DNA of 64,000 bases, from NCBI RefSeq assembly GCF_020514095.1, contig NZ_VTKY01000001.1, forward strand, positions 620,001 to 684,000. Reading direction: 5' to 3'. The position numbers and the translations under genes are program-made. Below are positions 40,293 through 48,066 of the stretch, one piece after another. The stretch is from Synechococcus sp. MU1643 (GTDB taxonomy: Bacteria; Cyanobacteriota; Cyanobacteriia; PCC-6307; Cyanobiaceae). Within the stretch, counting starts at the first letter, position 1; every line of letters starts with the position of its first letter. The notes under the pieces were generated by a model. The model worked only from the letters and a program-made list of their open reading frames with translations, did no database searches and had not been told where the DNA came from.

Positions 40293-40397
40293 ATGACCCT
40301 GACCTATCGCGGCCAGAAGTACAACCAGAACAACGCTGCTGCATCCAACGCCCAGCGCCCTGCTCTTGTTTATCGCGGTCAGAAAGTAGCCCGCTGA
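40293..40397 (+). CDS. 34-residue DUF4278-like protein with two YRGQK motifs
   Basis: The product begins MTLTYRGQKYNQNNAAAS and ends ALVYRGQKVAR, so the YRGQK motif occurs at both ends. The LTYRG start is typical of the short cyanobacterial DUF4278 family. It is followed by a strong terminator, which supports an independent transcript. The 5' leader (40104-40292) holds no other frame. Confidence 0.7.
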   Translation: MTLTYRGQKYNQNNAAASNAQRPALVYRGQKVAR

Positions 40398-40419
40398 CAA
40401 CAGCACAACCTCCTTGAAG

Positions 40420-40445
40420 TCCCGCCTCGGCGGGGCTTTTTTTTT
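40420..40445 (+). terminator. intrinsic terminator after the DUF4278-like gene
   Basis: The stem CCCGCC / GGCGGG with loop TC is followed by nine Ts. Confidence 0.85.
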
Positions 40446-40450
40446 ATGGC

Positions 40451-40570
40451 TCATTCGCCTTCAGGGTCTGGCTGCTTTGCCTTCCAACGTTCAAACCAAA
40501 CCGCGACGGCGAGGGACACACCCACAGCAAATCCAGCACCAATCAGCACCACGCCAACTTCCACCGGCAT
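40451..40570 (-). CDS. 39-residue single-helix membrane protein
   Basis: The product MPVEVGVVLIGAGFAVGVSLAV... ends RWKAKQPDPEGE: one helix followed by a charged cytoplasmic-type tail. It lies downstream of the J-domain gene on the same strand. Function unknown; the clean helix and tail support it. Confidence 0.55.
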   Translation of the reverse strand: MPVEVGVVLIGAGFAVGVSLAVAVWFERWKAKQPDPEGE

Positions 40571-40649
40571 CAACACCACCTGATTGCTGCCTCAAATCAT
40601 CGGACAACGTCAATCAACACGGCCAGGGCTGCGCCACCGAAACAACGCG

Positions 40650-41435
40650 TTATTGAACCAACGACTGATACGCCTCATTGACGCGCCGAAACGCTTCCGC
40701 CAAACCACCGAGATCCGGATGATGCTGCTTCACCAATTTTCGGTGCGCTTGCTTGATCTCCGCCAGAGACGCGTTGGCGTCCAAGCCCAACACCCTTAAA
40801 GCGGCACGGCGTGGATCACGGGCATCGCCATCGTCCTGACGATCCGTATGACGTTGATCAGTTCGGGTGCGGCGACCCTGCCTTCTGGAGCCTGATCGTT
40901 CCTGGCGCTGACGCAACTGCTCCACCACCCGCCGTGGATCCTCATCCAGCCATTCACTGGCGCGAACTCCAAACAACGCAAACGCCGCCAAAACTGCCGT
41001 TGTTTGCTTGTTTGGCTTGGCTCCTACAGCTGCAATGAGATCTGTTCCCAGACCAAAAACCAGCCGATCCAGTCGCTGTTCAAGGGTTAAGTGGGCAGGG
41101 AAACTGCTGCGGTTGAGCTGATCAATCAACACCTCCAACCTGCTCTGACGCAGTGCCGTCCATCCCGGCTGGTGGGCGAGGGCCTGCCCCCATACCCGCA
41201 CCTGTTGGCTGCTGATGCGCGGTGGAGCTTGAGCCGATGGCTCGTTCCAAGGGCGATGGGATCTGGGTTCCGTAGGAATGCGTTGGCGTTGTTGACGTTG
41301 CAGTCGCTCCAACTCACGGTTGAGCCGCGACAGCTCACGGCGTAGGGCGTCGTTCTCCGCCAACAACGCCTCAACATTGCTGGTGACCCGTTGTTCAGGG
41401 CGCCCGCCTGACCAATGACGCGGATCAAATCCCAA
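40650..41435 (-). CDS. protein with C-terminal J-domain
   Basis: The last 55 residues form a J-domain: LRVLGLDANASLAEIKQAHRKLVKQHHPDLGG with the essential HPD tripeptide, then AFRRVNEAYQSL. The N-terminal part has a coiled coil (about 22-50, LLAENDALRRELSRLNRELERLQRQQ), a basic linker and a central helical domain. It would recruit and stimulate an Hsp70 (DnaK) partner. The architecture, J-domain at the C-terminus, is common in cyanobacteria. Partner and client are unknown. Confidence 0.87.
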   Translation of the reverse strand: MGFDPRHWSGGRPEQRVTSNVEALLAENDALRRELSRLNRELERLQRQQRQRIPTEPRSHRPWNEPSAQAPPRISSQQVRVWGQALAHQPGWTALRQSRLEVLIDQLNRSSFPAHLTLEQRLDRLVFGLGTDLIAAVGAKPNKQTTAVLAAFALFGVRASEWLDEDPRRVVEQLRQRQERSGSRRQGRRTRTDQRHTDRQDDGDARDPRRAALRVLGLDANASLAEIKQAHRKLVKQHHPDLGGLAEAFRRVNEAYQSLVQ

Positions 41436-41450
41436 AGCGTGTCTCCCGTC

Positions 41451-42116
41451 TCACCACGGCAACAACTCACCATTGGCATGCCAGAAGCTGCCGCTGGTGG
41501 CCAGCGTCAAGCCATCAATCCTGGCCAGCAGCCCCTTCACCGACTGCTCGGGCGGAATCCCGCTTGGATTGAAGCCAATCATGCGTGTGCGCACCAATCC
41601 GGGATGCAAAATCGCCACAGCGATGCCCCGCGATTCCAGATCAAGTGCTAGTGATTTTCCAGCCATGTTGAGGGCCACCTTCGACATCCGATAGCCATAG
41701 GAGCCTCCCGAGCTGTTGTCTTCGATAGAACCCATGCGGCTCGTCATCAGCACCAACTTGGCTCCGCTGGGCATCTGATCCACCAAAGCCCTGGCCAGCA
41801 GCAAAGGAGCAAGGGCATTCACCTCAAACTGTCGGCGAATTCCAGCGGGATCCAAATCCATCAGGCCCATCGACTGCAAAATCCCGGCATTGAGGATGAC
41901 GCCATCGAGGGGCGCACCATCCAGACGCTGCACTAGGTCATCAATGGCTTGGCTATCGCTCAACTCAAAGCCGGCTTCCACCCGCACCCCCAAGCCCTCC
42001 AGTCCATCACTGACTTGACGGCAAACCGCCACCACGTCATCGCCTCGGGCCTTGAGCTGGCGGCAGTATTCCAAGCCGATCCCACGGTTTGCGCCGGTAA
42101 CTAGAAACGTCGCCAT
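41451..42116 (-). CDS. short-chain dehydrogenase/reductase (SDR)
   Basis: The 221-residue enzyme has the NAD(P) motif LVTGANRGIGLEYCRQL, the NAG motif in VILNAGILQS, catalytic Ser in MTSRMGSIEDNSSGG and YGYRMSKVALNMAGKSLA with Tyr and Lys. It belongs to the classical C-factor/CsgA-like SDR branch. The substrate is unknown. It lies 15 bp upstream of the J-domain gene. Confidence 0.9.
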   Translation of the reverse strand: MATFLVTGANRGIGLEYCRQLKARGDDVVAVCRQVSDGLEGLGVRVEAGFELSDSQAIDDLVQRLDGAPLDGVILNAGILQSMGLMDLDPAGIRRQFEVNALAPLLLARALVDQMPSGAKLVLMTSRMGSIEDNSSGGSYGYRMSKVALNMAGKSLALDLESRGIAVAILHPGLVRTRMIGFNPSGIPPEQSVKGLLARIDGLTLATSGSFWHANGELLPW

Positions 42117-42167
42117 TGGCAGGTTTCAGCAACCGCCATCCTGCCGGCTCTTGCGTCGCACCTCCGA

Positions 42168-42314
42168 ATGAATCACGCCAAAAAATCTCCATTGACGCCG
42201 TACTGGTGCAAACACTGCTTCACCGTGAGCACCGAAACCGTGCTCCCGGTTTCTGAATGCACGAGCAGGTACGGACAACCTCGGAGAACGCAGCGCCGCC
42301 GTGCGTCGATTTAG
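42168..42314 (+). CDS. possible 48-residue protein with CxxC
   Basis: The frame starts MNHAKKSPLTPYWCKHCFTV and includes WCKHC, a zinc-knuckle-like pair, with another Cys later (SECTS). The C-terminus is basic (RRTQRRRASI). It lies between the SDR gene and a minus-strand small gene. Support is the N-terminal motif only. Confidence 0.35.
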   Translation: MNHAKKSPLTPYWCKHCFTVSTETVLPVSECTSRYGQPRRTQRRRASI

Positions 42315-42495
42315 GCATCAAAAGCATTGAGATGGGAACACTCCTCTACCCAACCTTCACTGCTGAGATACCGCGTGAGGATCATGTCCACAGGCGCCTG
42401 GGCCACTGGTCATGGCTCATGAGATTGAGCATCCCAGGAAGTGACTTGAAGTCTTTGGGATCGCAACAGCCCGGGAAACGCCGAAGCAAGGCTGA

Positions 42496-42681
42496 TCAAT
42501 GGGATTCAGCTGCTCCCTGCACAACGGTGACAACCTGATTCCAGGTGGCATGCACCACGCGATAAGTCTTCAAGGTGGCGCGTGATTTGGTGCGGGCGTT
42601 CACAAAGGCTTTGAACTCCGTTTTGAAGCAGATCTCCTGGATCCACTGCCCTCCTGTATCAAGCCTCTCGATGCAATACAT
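42496..42681 (-). CDS. 61-residue soluble protein, unknown
   Basis: The product MYCIERLDTGGQWIQEICFK... continues with TYRVVHATWNQVVTVVQG, a beta-rich pattern. An upstream in-frame ATG at 42732 would add 17 hydrophobic residues. It lies 80 bp downstream of the Yfr1 terminator. No family is recognised. Confidence 0.5.
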   Translation of the reverse strand: MYCIERLDTGGQWIQEICFKTEFKAFVNARTKSRATLKTYRVVHATWNQVVTVVQGAAESH

Positions 42682-42762
42682 CAGAGATAAATCAGTTAAA
42701 AACATCACAACCGCAAACCATTTGCTGAGCACAAAAACAAAAGGTGCTGTTCGGGATCAATC

Positions 42763-42831
42763 AAAAAAAAGCCCCCGCGAATAGCGGAGGCTCGGGTGGT
42801 GTGAGGAGTCGACGATTTTGCAACTGCCGAC
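42763..42831 (-). ncRNA. yfr1: Yfr1 small RNA
   Basis: On the minus strand the 11-base signature ACTCCTCACAC (42799-42809), nearly invariant in cyanobacterial Yfr1, is followed by the terminator stem GCCTCCGC / GCGGGGGC and eight Ts (42763-42770). A TATGAA box upstream places the 5' end near 42831, giving ~69 nt, close to known Yfr1 lengths. Yfr1 is an Hfq-independent sRNA that represses membrane-protein mRNAs (porins in Prochlorococcus) by pairing through this motif. The 5' end is estimated. Confidence 0.9.
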
Positions 42832-42889
42832 GCTGATTTCATAGCCCGATTTCGGATCAGCAGCGGCGCCAGCCACAAAGCTTTATCCG

Positions 42890-43189
42890 CTACAGATAAA
42901 GAACACTGGCGCGGCAGCGCCGTAGCGCATCACGCACAGCCTCCAGCCTCGTCTCGTCCGGCCGGCGCAGCCCGGCAGGCACCACCATCACGTCGTCCGC
43001 ATCCAGATGAACCCGTGCCGAGAACCAGGTACCAGGTCCTGGCATAGACGCTCGGCAGATCGGATCCTGGTTTTCGTCCAAACGTCGCTCGATCAACCAA
43101 CCCTCCACCCGATCCAAAGGTTGAAACGCCGTTAAGGCAGACGCGACAGGTGCCATCAGGGTGAGCAGCAACAAACGCAGGGCCTGCAT
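42890..43189 (-). CDS. small exported protein, unknown
   Basis: The 99-residue product starts with a signal peptide (MQALRLLLLTLMAPVASALTA). The mature part has WLIERRLDENQDPICRAS and DADDVMVVPAGLRRPD, with two Cys that could form a disulfide. It sits upstream of Yfr1 on the same strand. Function unknown. Confidence 0.6.
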   Translation of the reverse strand: MQALRLLLLTLMAPVASALTAFQPLDRVEGWLIERRLDENQDPICRASMPGPGTWFSARVHLDADDVMVVPAGLRRPDETRLEAVRDALRRCRASVLYL

Positions 43190-43285
43190 CACAAGGCTGG
43201 GGCGAGCGAAACGCACCCATCGTCACAGAGAACACCTGTTAAGCCGCGCCATTGCGTTAGGAGGGGCTGCGCCGCGGAGCCGTCG

Positions 43286-43471
43286 ATGCCGTTATTTCGC
43301 TGTGAAGGTTGCTCCATGCGCATCGAACGTTCGATGGCGGCGTACTGGCGTAACAATGGAAAATTGCTGTGCTCCTCGTGTCTTGACCGCCAGGAGATGC
43401 CTCTGAACACGGCCGAGAGCAACCGAAAGCAAGGTTCTTCCGAATTCCGTGCCAACAGCAACAAAAGCTGA
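43286..43471 (+). CDS. 61-residue zinc-ribbon-like protein
   Basis: The product MPLFRCEGCSMRIERSMAAY... contains CEGC and, 24 residues on, CSSC, a plausible four-Cys zinc ribbon. The start follows a GAGG-like site. Such small ribbons are common in cyanobacteria; no partner is known. Confidence 0.55.
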   Translation: MPLFRCEGCSMRIERSMAAYWRNNGKLLCSSCLDRQEMPLNTAESNRKQGSSEFRANSNKS

Positions 43472-43516
43472 CGTCAGCTGTGGGAATGATGAATACGTAG
43501 TTCCCTCCCCCTATCC

Positions 43517-43600
43517 ATGGGTTTCCTCGCCGTCGCCGGATGCATGCTCCTGGCTTCCGCCATGTCTGCTGCACTCACCACCAAGCCTTCCAAAGCCTGA
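43517..43600 (+). CDS. possible 27-residue membrane or exported peptide
   Basis: The frame MGFLAVAGCMLLASAMSAAL... is a short hydrophobic helix with a basic end, followed 30 bp later by a strong terminator. It may be a small peptide gene or the terminator may belong to the zinc-ribbon gene upstream. Confidence 0.35.
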   Translation: MGFLAVAGCMLLASAMSAALTTKPSKA

Positions 43601-43630
43601 GCGTTCGAAACGCCAGCAAAAGCTGAACAA

Positions 43631-43658
43631 AAACCGGGCCAGCCCCGGTTTTTTTATG
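43631..43658 (+). terminator. intrinsic terminator
   Basis: The stem AACCGGG / CCCGGTT with loop CCAGC (43631-43650) is followed by a run of Ts to about 43656. Confidence 0.85.
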
Positions 43659-43773
43659 GCGATGAGCTTCTAACCATGGATCTTTTCTCCCGCGAAAGAG
43701 ATTTAGAACTGCAAATCAGATGTGCAAGCCGCCCCCTCGCGGCTGTAGATCCTTAATCCACTGAGCGGTTCCT

Positions 43774-43938
43774 ATGGAGAGCATCAGTCGCATCTGCGCC
43801 ACGTCCAAGGGCACAACCATTGATGCCATCGGACAGGGCCGCTACCGCGTCTGCAATCGACATTCTGTCTGCTCTGACGTTGAAGGTCTTTGGCAGGCCT
43901 ATGAAATTCTGCGGCGTCAGGAACAATCCCTAACTTGA
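43774..43938 (+). CDS. 54-residue protein, unknown
   Basis: The product MESISRICATSKGTTIDAIG... contains three Cys (RICATS, YRVCNRHSVCSD) and ends LWQAYEILRRQEQSLT. A terminator (44036-44062) lies about 100 bp downstream. No family is recognised. Confidence 0.55.
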   Translation: MESISRICATSKGTTIDAIGQGRYRVCNRHSVCSDVEGLWQAYEILRRQEQSLT

Positions 43939-44247
43939 TTGCTGAAACCAGTAATAGGTATCAACACTTACAGCATCTGAGTGTTCAGCACGTAACACTT
44001 GGTGCACCCCGGTGAGGGGTAATGCGTCGACTCCGGGAGGGCCTAGGGAACCCTCCTTTTTTATGTAGAGTTTCCAGAGATCCAGAGTTCCTGCACTGTC
44101 TTCCCGGAACTCCAGGGAAAGGCAGCGGGCATCCTCAGCCCGTCCGCATTCAACCAAGTGTTGAACACGTTCACTCCACCACTGCGACACACCAGAACTC
44201 AACTCTTTATTGGGCAGACCGCCGAAGGATTCACTCACAGCAATCAT
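43930..44247 (-). CDS. protein of unknown function
   Basis: The 105-residue frame MIAVSESFGGLPNKELSSGV... contains WWSERVQHLVECGRAEDARCLSLEF, which looks like a genuine helical protein. The last 40 residues run across the plus-strand terminator at 44036 and look less protein-like. It overlaps the stop of the convergent small gene by nine bases. Confidence 0.45.
   Translation of the reverse strand: MIAVSESFGGLPNKELSSGVSQWWSERVQHLVECGRAEDARCLSLEFREDSAGTLDLWKLYIKKEGSLGPPGVDALPLTGVHQVLRAEHSDAVSVDTYYWFQQSS
44036..44062 (+). terminator. intrinsic terminator
   Basis: The stem GGAGGG / CCCTCC encloses CCTAGGGAA's loop and is followed by six Ts. Confidence 0.75.
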
Positions 44248-44319
44248 TCGTATTGAGCAAACGCTAAGCACCGTGATTGACACGCGAATTGGCCTGTTAC
44301 GTGCTGTTAGCAGATGTTG

Positions 44320-44658
44320 TTACCCAAAGGTGTTGCCGTTCCACCCCCAGCAGCTCGCCTGCACATCTTCAAAACCGATGTACACCCGGCTAGAAGGGAT
44401 TCCCGTGCGTGCCTGAATCAGCTCACAGAACGCAGCTGTCATCGCAGGTGGACGCAGGGCACCGATCGATTTCACCTCCACATAGGCACAGGGCTCGTGG
44501 CTGCCGGCGAAGGTCATCGACAGCCCCGTCTCTAGAAGCGTCATTACGTAGGCCTCCGGCTTGCCCGTCTGGTTGGCCAACTCGGACGAAAGCTCCTGCA
44601 GCAAGGCCGATCCATCCTTCAGGGCTGGCAGCGATGTGCGCACATTGATCAGAGGCAT
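44320..44658 (-). CDS. MIF/phenylpyruvate tautomerase-like protein
   Basis: The 112-residue product begins MPLINVRTSLPALKDG, with the catalytic N-terminal Pro2 of the tautomerase superfamily. It continues with LSSELANQTGKPEAYVMTLLETGLSMTFAGSHEPCAYVEVKSIG and ends SSRVYIGFEDVQASCWGWNGNTFG, both typical of the MIF family. The start at 44658 is fixed by Pro2. Cellular role in cyanobacteria is unclear. Confidence 0.93.
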   Translation of the reverse strand: MPLINVRTSLPALKDGSALLQELSSELANQTGKPEAYVMTLLETGLSMTFAGSHEPCAYVEVKSIGALRPPAMTAAFCELIQARTGIPSSRVYIGFEDVQASCWGWNGNTFG

Positions 44659-44802
44659 CGGCTCAAGAAAACTTGCAAAATTTTGGCACTCTCCATCCAT
44701 GAGTGCCAAACCCCACATGTTGATCAAACTGAAATATTTCCAAAAGCAAAGGCCATCAACCTGAACAGTTTGAGCAAAAAAGGTTCATAAATTTCTGAAA
44801 AA

Positions 44803-45075
44803 GTGATCAACTCAATGATTTATCTTCACCTTTTTGGCCTCGGAGACGTTCTGCGTCGCTTCGAACTCAAGCAGATCACGGGCCTCTCAATCACGGGATT
44901 CAGGCCACTCAGCCTCGATGGATTGATGCATTGGTCGCAAAACATGGCCGAACAACACCACTGGGATGGCGAGGCAATTCGACAGGACGTGATGAGCACT
45001 TGGCTTGATCAAGCCGAAGACATCACCCGCTGGAGGCATTGCTCGAATCAGGCACCTGCTGAGGTTGACCGATGA
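44803..45075 (+). CDS. protein of unknown function upstream of GH57-like gene
   Basis: The 90-residue product (MINSMIYLHLFGLGDVLRRF...) contains SITGFRPLSLDGLMHWSQNMAEQHHWDGEAI. A second Met at 44815 is an alternative start. It lies about 90 bp upstream of the glycosidase-like gene on the same strand. No family is recognised. Confidence 0.5.
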   Translation: MINSMIYLHLFGLGDVLRRFELKQITGLSITGFRPLSLDGLMHWSQNMAEQHHWDGEAIRQDVMSTWLDQAEDITRWRHCSNQAPAEVDR

Positions 45076-45168
45076 CCGGCATTGGCGATCAGCACACTTA
45101 GCGCGATCATTGGGAAGGCTTGCTGCGTCAAACACCGCGTGCCGGCAAGTGAAAACGAGCGGAGTGCA

Positions 45169-46629
45169 ATGACAGGCTGTCCACCGATTAGCGGACGAGA
45201 AGCGGACGTCACCGCTGTGATGCTCAAACAACGCCAGGTCTGGACGAACAGCGCGATCGAGCTTGAACAAGTGCGTTCCGGCTTTGCCTGTGCTCTCCAT
45301 ATGCACCAACCGACGGTGCCGGCGGGAGCAAATAACAGCTTGATCTCCCATCTTCAATACATGCTGAATCACCCCAACGAGGGTGATAACCACAACGCCG
45401 AACCATTCGCCCACTGCTACCGGCGTCTTGCCGAACTGCTACCTGAACTGATCAACGAGGACTGCAGCCCAAGAATCATGCTCGACTACTCGGGCAATCT
45501 GCTCTGGGGAATCGAGCAGATGGGGCGTCACGACATTGGCGATGCACTCCACTATCTCGCCTGTGATCCGTTGATGCAGGGGCACGTGGAGTGGCTTGGA
45601 ACTTTCTGGAGCCATGCCGTAGCTCCATCCACACCCATCCCAGACCTGAAACTGCAAATCAGCGCCTGGCAACATCAGTTCGTGGCCTGTTTTGGCAACG
45701 CTGCACTGGAACGGGTCAAGGGTTTCTCTCCACCGGAGATGGCGCTACCCAACCATCCCGACACCCTGTTCGAATTCGTCAAAGCCCTCAAGGAAACTGG
45801 GTATCAGTGGCTCCTGGTTCAAGAGCACAGCGTTGAGTGCATGAACGGCAGTCCACTGCGGCGCAGCCAATGCTTTGTGCCGAATCGGCTTCTCGCCAGG
45901 AACAGCCAAGGCGAGGAGATCAGCATCACTGCACTGATCAAAACCCAGGGATCAGACACCAAACTTGTAGGCCAGATGCAGCCTTATTACGAGGCATTGG
46001 GTTGCGAACGGCAATGCCTTGGTGACGTCGAGGTTCCATCACTGGTGAGCCAGATTGCCGATGGGGAAAACGGTGGGGTGATGATGAATGAATTCCCTGA
46101 AGCCTTCCGGCAGGCCAACTTCCACATCCGAGACAACCCCAACGGCACCGTGGCCATCAACGGCAGTGAATACATCGAAGCCCTAGAGCGCATCGGAGTG
46201 AATGCAGATCAGTTCCCCACCATCCAGGCGGTGCAGCAACATTGCCTTTGGAATCAAATTGGCCTCAACACCTCTGCAGAAGGCGTTGAGGAGGCCATCA
46301 GCAGACTGAGTGCTGACGATTCCAGCTTCAGCATGGAGGGTGCGTCCTGGACCAACAACCTGAGCTGGGTCGAGGGCTACGCCAATGTGCTGGGCCCGAT
46401 GAATCAGCTCAGTGCTCAGTTCCATGCGCTGTTTGATCCATCGGTCGCCGCAGACCCCAGAACAACCAGCACCAAGGCCTATCAGGATTCTTTGCTACAT
46501 GTGCTGCTGCTGGAAACCAGTTGTTTTCGGTACTGGGGGCAAGGTGCCTGGACCGACTACGCCAAGGAAATCCACCGTCGCGGCAAGGAGCTGCTGAGTC
46601 AGACGAACTTCACGACTCCCTCCAGCTAG
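45169..46629 (+). CDS. glycoside hydrolase family 57-like protein
   Basis: The ~486-residue product has the GH57 opening FACALHMHQPTVPAGA with the conserved HxHQP motif, then HNAEPFAHCYRRLAELLPEL, LDYSGNLLWGIEQMG and HVEWLGTFWSHAVAPSTPIPDL, the (beta/alpha)7-barrel segments. GH57 enzymes act on alpha-glucans, so a role in glycogen turnover is plausible. The start is uncertain: 45082, 45169 and 45220 are in frame. An NDNPN-like HIRDNPNGTVAINGSEY segment is unusual and I do not assign the catalytic nucleophile. Confidence 0.82.
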   Translation: MTGCPPISGREADVTAVMLKQRQVWTNSAIELEQVRSGFACALHMHQPTVPAGANNSLISHLQYMLNHPNEGDNHNAEPFAHCYRRLAELLPELINEDCSPRIMLDYSGNLLWGIEQMGRHDIGDALHYLACDPLMQGHVEWLGTFWSHAVAPSTPIPDLKLQISAWQHQFVACFGNAALERVKGFSPPEMALPNHPDTLFEFVKALKETGYQWLLVQEHSVECMNGSPLRRSQCFVPNRLLARNSQGEEISITALIKTQGSDTKLVGQMQPYYEALGCERQCLGDVEVPSLVSQIADGENGGVMMNEFPEAFRQANFHIRDNPNGTVAINGSEYIEALERIGVNADQFPTIQAVQQHCLWNQIGLNTSAEGVEEAISRLSADDSSFSMEGASWTNNLSWVEGYANVLGPMNQLSAQFHALFDPSVAADPRTTSTKAYQDSLLHVLLLETSCFRYWGQGAWTDYAKEIHRRGKELLSQTNFTTPSS

Positions 46630-46660
46630 GGAACACAACCTGAGAATCGCTTTACAGAGC

Positions 46661-46676
46661 GTTACATTCGTGTAAC
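46661..46676 (+). promoter_or_regulatory. perfect inverted repeat with TTCG loop
   Basis: GTTACA-TTCG-TGTAAC is a perfect six-base-pair hairpin closed by a TTCG tetraloop, lying 23 bp upstream of the small gene at 46700. TTCG loops favour an RNA structure. It could also be a DNA operator resembling GTA-N8-TAC sites. No T-run follows, so it is not a classic terminator of the glycosidase gene. Confidence 0.4.
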
Positions 46677-46699
46677 CTGAGGTTGTTCGGGCTTTCGAG

Positions 46700-46822
46700 A
46701 TGGGCGATTACACAACCGCAATCATCGCCATGGTGGGCATTGGCATTGTGTTGACGGCTGCTGTGGTGTTTGCCTTGATGCGACCCAGCGACATGCCACC
46801 CATCGATGAAAACTTCAACTGA
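46700..46822 (+). CDS. 40-residue single-helix membrane protein
   Basis: MGDYTTAIIAMVGIGIVLTA... has one helix and the tail RPSDMPPIDENFN. It is followed two bases later by another tiny membrane frame, so the two form a mini-operon. Size and style resemble small photosystem subunits but no match is recognised. Confidence 0.6.
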   Translation: MGDYTTAIIAMVGIGIVLTAAVVFALMRPSDMPPIDENFN

Positions 46823-46824
46823 GC

Positions 46825-46914
46825 ATGGGAATCGTTACTGAACTACTGGTTGCCGCCACCGAAATCGGCATCGCTCTCTTGGTGGCCGTTTCCCTCCCCG
46901 TTGCTGAATCGTAG
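46825..46914 (+). CDS. 29-residue membrane peptide
   Basis: MGIVTELLVAATEIGIALLV... is a single helix ending in Glu-Ser. It begins two bases after the previous stop and is probably translated with it. Its brevity keeps confidence moderate. From 46915 to 47317 (403 bp, AT-rich) I see no gene. Confidence 0.45.
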   Translation: MGIVTELLVAATEIGIALLVAVSLPVAES

Positions 46915-47317
46915 AACTGATTTCAAATCAGGCCACACCCCTCAAACGGAACTCCGTATAAATCGAGGCGGCATCGCGCTCACGATCCAGATTTTCAAGA
47001 TCGCTGCATCGCGTATGCATCCAACAAACCGTTTCCCTCCAAACTTCCAAGTGGTAACGGCGCTCGAGGTTTTGTCCGGAACCGTCCAAAGCTCAACAAG
47101 CATCTTGCGTTAAATCTAGGAAGATCAGCTTTATATCGTTGGGGATGTCAACATTTAATGATCAGCGCTTGATTACAATCAGTCTATAAATAACTTGACG
47201 CAATGTGTTTTCGTTAGAATGAAGTATGCGGCAGCACACATCGGAGACAAAATGTACCCGTTGTTACGACATCAGAACATCAGGTTAATACTTTGAGTCG
47301 AACCTGTCGACGACACC

Positions 47318-47491
47318 ATGGAGCCCATCTCTCTGACACTTGGCCAACTTTTCGACATCGAACAGCGCAGTCTCGATATCAGTGCGATCACCGATGTCAA
47401 ACAGCTGCAGGAAATCAGCAAAGATCTGCTTTTGGCTTGGCAAGAAGAGATCGCTCGTTCACGCGCAGCAGCCAGCTCACACCCAAAATAA
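47318..47491 (+). CDS. 57-residue NblA-like small protein 1
   Basis: MEPISLTLGQLFDIEQRSLD... continues ITDVKQLQEISKDLLLAWQEEIARSRAAA. The layout, a short LxLxQxF opening, a long helix and a second helix rich in Leu and Arg, recalls NblA, the ~60-residue adaptor that triggers phycobilisome degradation. Sequence identity is low, so the resemblance may be only structural. The next gene shares the pattern. Confidence 0.6.
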   Translation: MEPISLTLGQLFDIEQRSLDISAITDVKQLQEISKDLLLAWQEEIARSRAAASSHPK

Positions 47492-47526
47492 CTCTTCGTT
47501 ACAGTTGGTTAAACTGCTCATGAGTT

Positions 47527-47685
47527 GTGAATTTGAGCCTGCCTCAGCAATTCGAAGCTGAATCGATTAAGCGTTCGATCGACGACACGCATGACCTTGA
47601 TACGTTGAAAGATCTCGCACGGGAACTTGCTGATCTTTATGTGCGCCAGAGAGCTGCAACAGCCTGGGTGATTGCCGAGAAATAA
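47527..47685 (+). CDS. 52-residue NblA-like small protein 2
   Basis: The product (GTG start) reads VNLSLPQQFEAESIKRSIDD..., then DTLKDLARELADLYVRQRAATAWVI. The LSLPQQF opening and LADLYVRQ segment align well by eye with the LSxEQQF and LxxLYRQM segments of NblA. A stop just upstream limits the start to 47527 or the TTG at 47533. It probably shares a transcript with the preceding gene. Function is inference. Confidence 0.6.
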   Translation: MNLSLPQQFEAESIKRSIDDTHDLDTLKDLARELADLYVRQRAATAWVIAEK

Positions 47686-47688
47686 GCG

Positions 47689-47865
47689 TCACACCTTGCT
47701 GTCGTTTCGCCATCGACGTTCCAAGCGCTGACGGGCCTCATCAACCGTTTGTGCACTGTTCACAGTAATTTTGTCTCGAAAAGGGCGCGTGATCGACCAA
47801 AATTTGAAGGCAGAGGCGAGTGCCACTACCACCCATGCGAGCAAAATCCAGCTCGGATTCGTCAT
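47689..47865 (-). CDS. 58-residue single-helix membrane protein
   Basis: MTNPSWILLAWVVVALASAF... has an N-terminal helix and a charged tail (DEARQRLERRWRNDSKV). It converges with the NblA-like gene with three bases between stops. The start at 47865 is preferred to 47883. Confidence 0.6.
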   Translation of the reverse strand: MTNPSWILLAWVVVALASAFKFWSITRPFRDKITVNSAQTVDEARQRLERRWRNDSKV

Positions 47866-47940
47866 CGTTGCCCGGCAATGCACTCCATGATGCCGAACAA
47901 ACAGCGAATCGGCCCTGCATGACCTGCCATCAGTGCGAGC

Positions 47941-48066
47941 GTGGATCCTGAAGTGCGGCAGTTTGTGATTAGCCAGTTGGTGGTGGTCGCACTACCGGTT
48001 GGGACCCTTTTCGGCGTCTGGCTTTGGATGCTCAACTGGAGCGGTCGTTCCCGCAGAGAACAGTGA
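47941..48066 (+). CDS. 41-residue single-helix membrane protein
   Basis: The GTG-started frame VDPEVRQFVISQLVVVALPV... has one helix and a basic end (SGRSRREQ). Its TGA overlaps the GTG start of the DUF1499 gene (GTGA), suggesting coupled translation. Confidence 0.5.
   Translation: MDPEVRQFVISQLVVVALPVGTLFGVWLWMLNWSGRSRREQ

Noticed and set aside
46850-47113. Plus-strand 87-codon frame after the tiny membrane genes
   Set aside because: It overlaps the better-supported 29-residue frame in another register and reads as random sequence.
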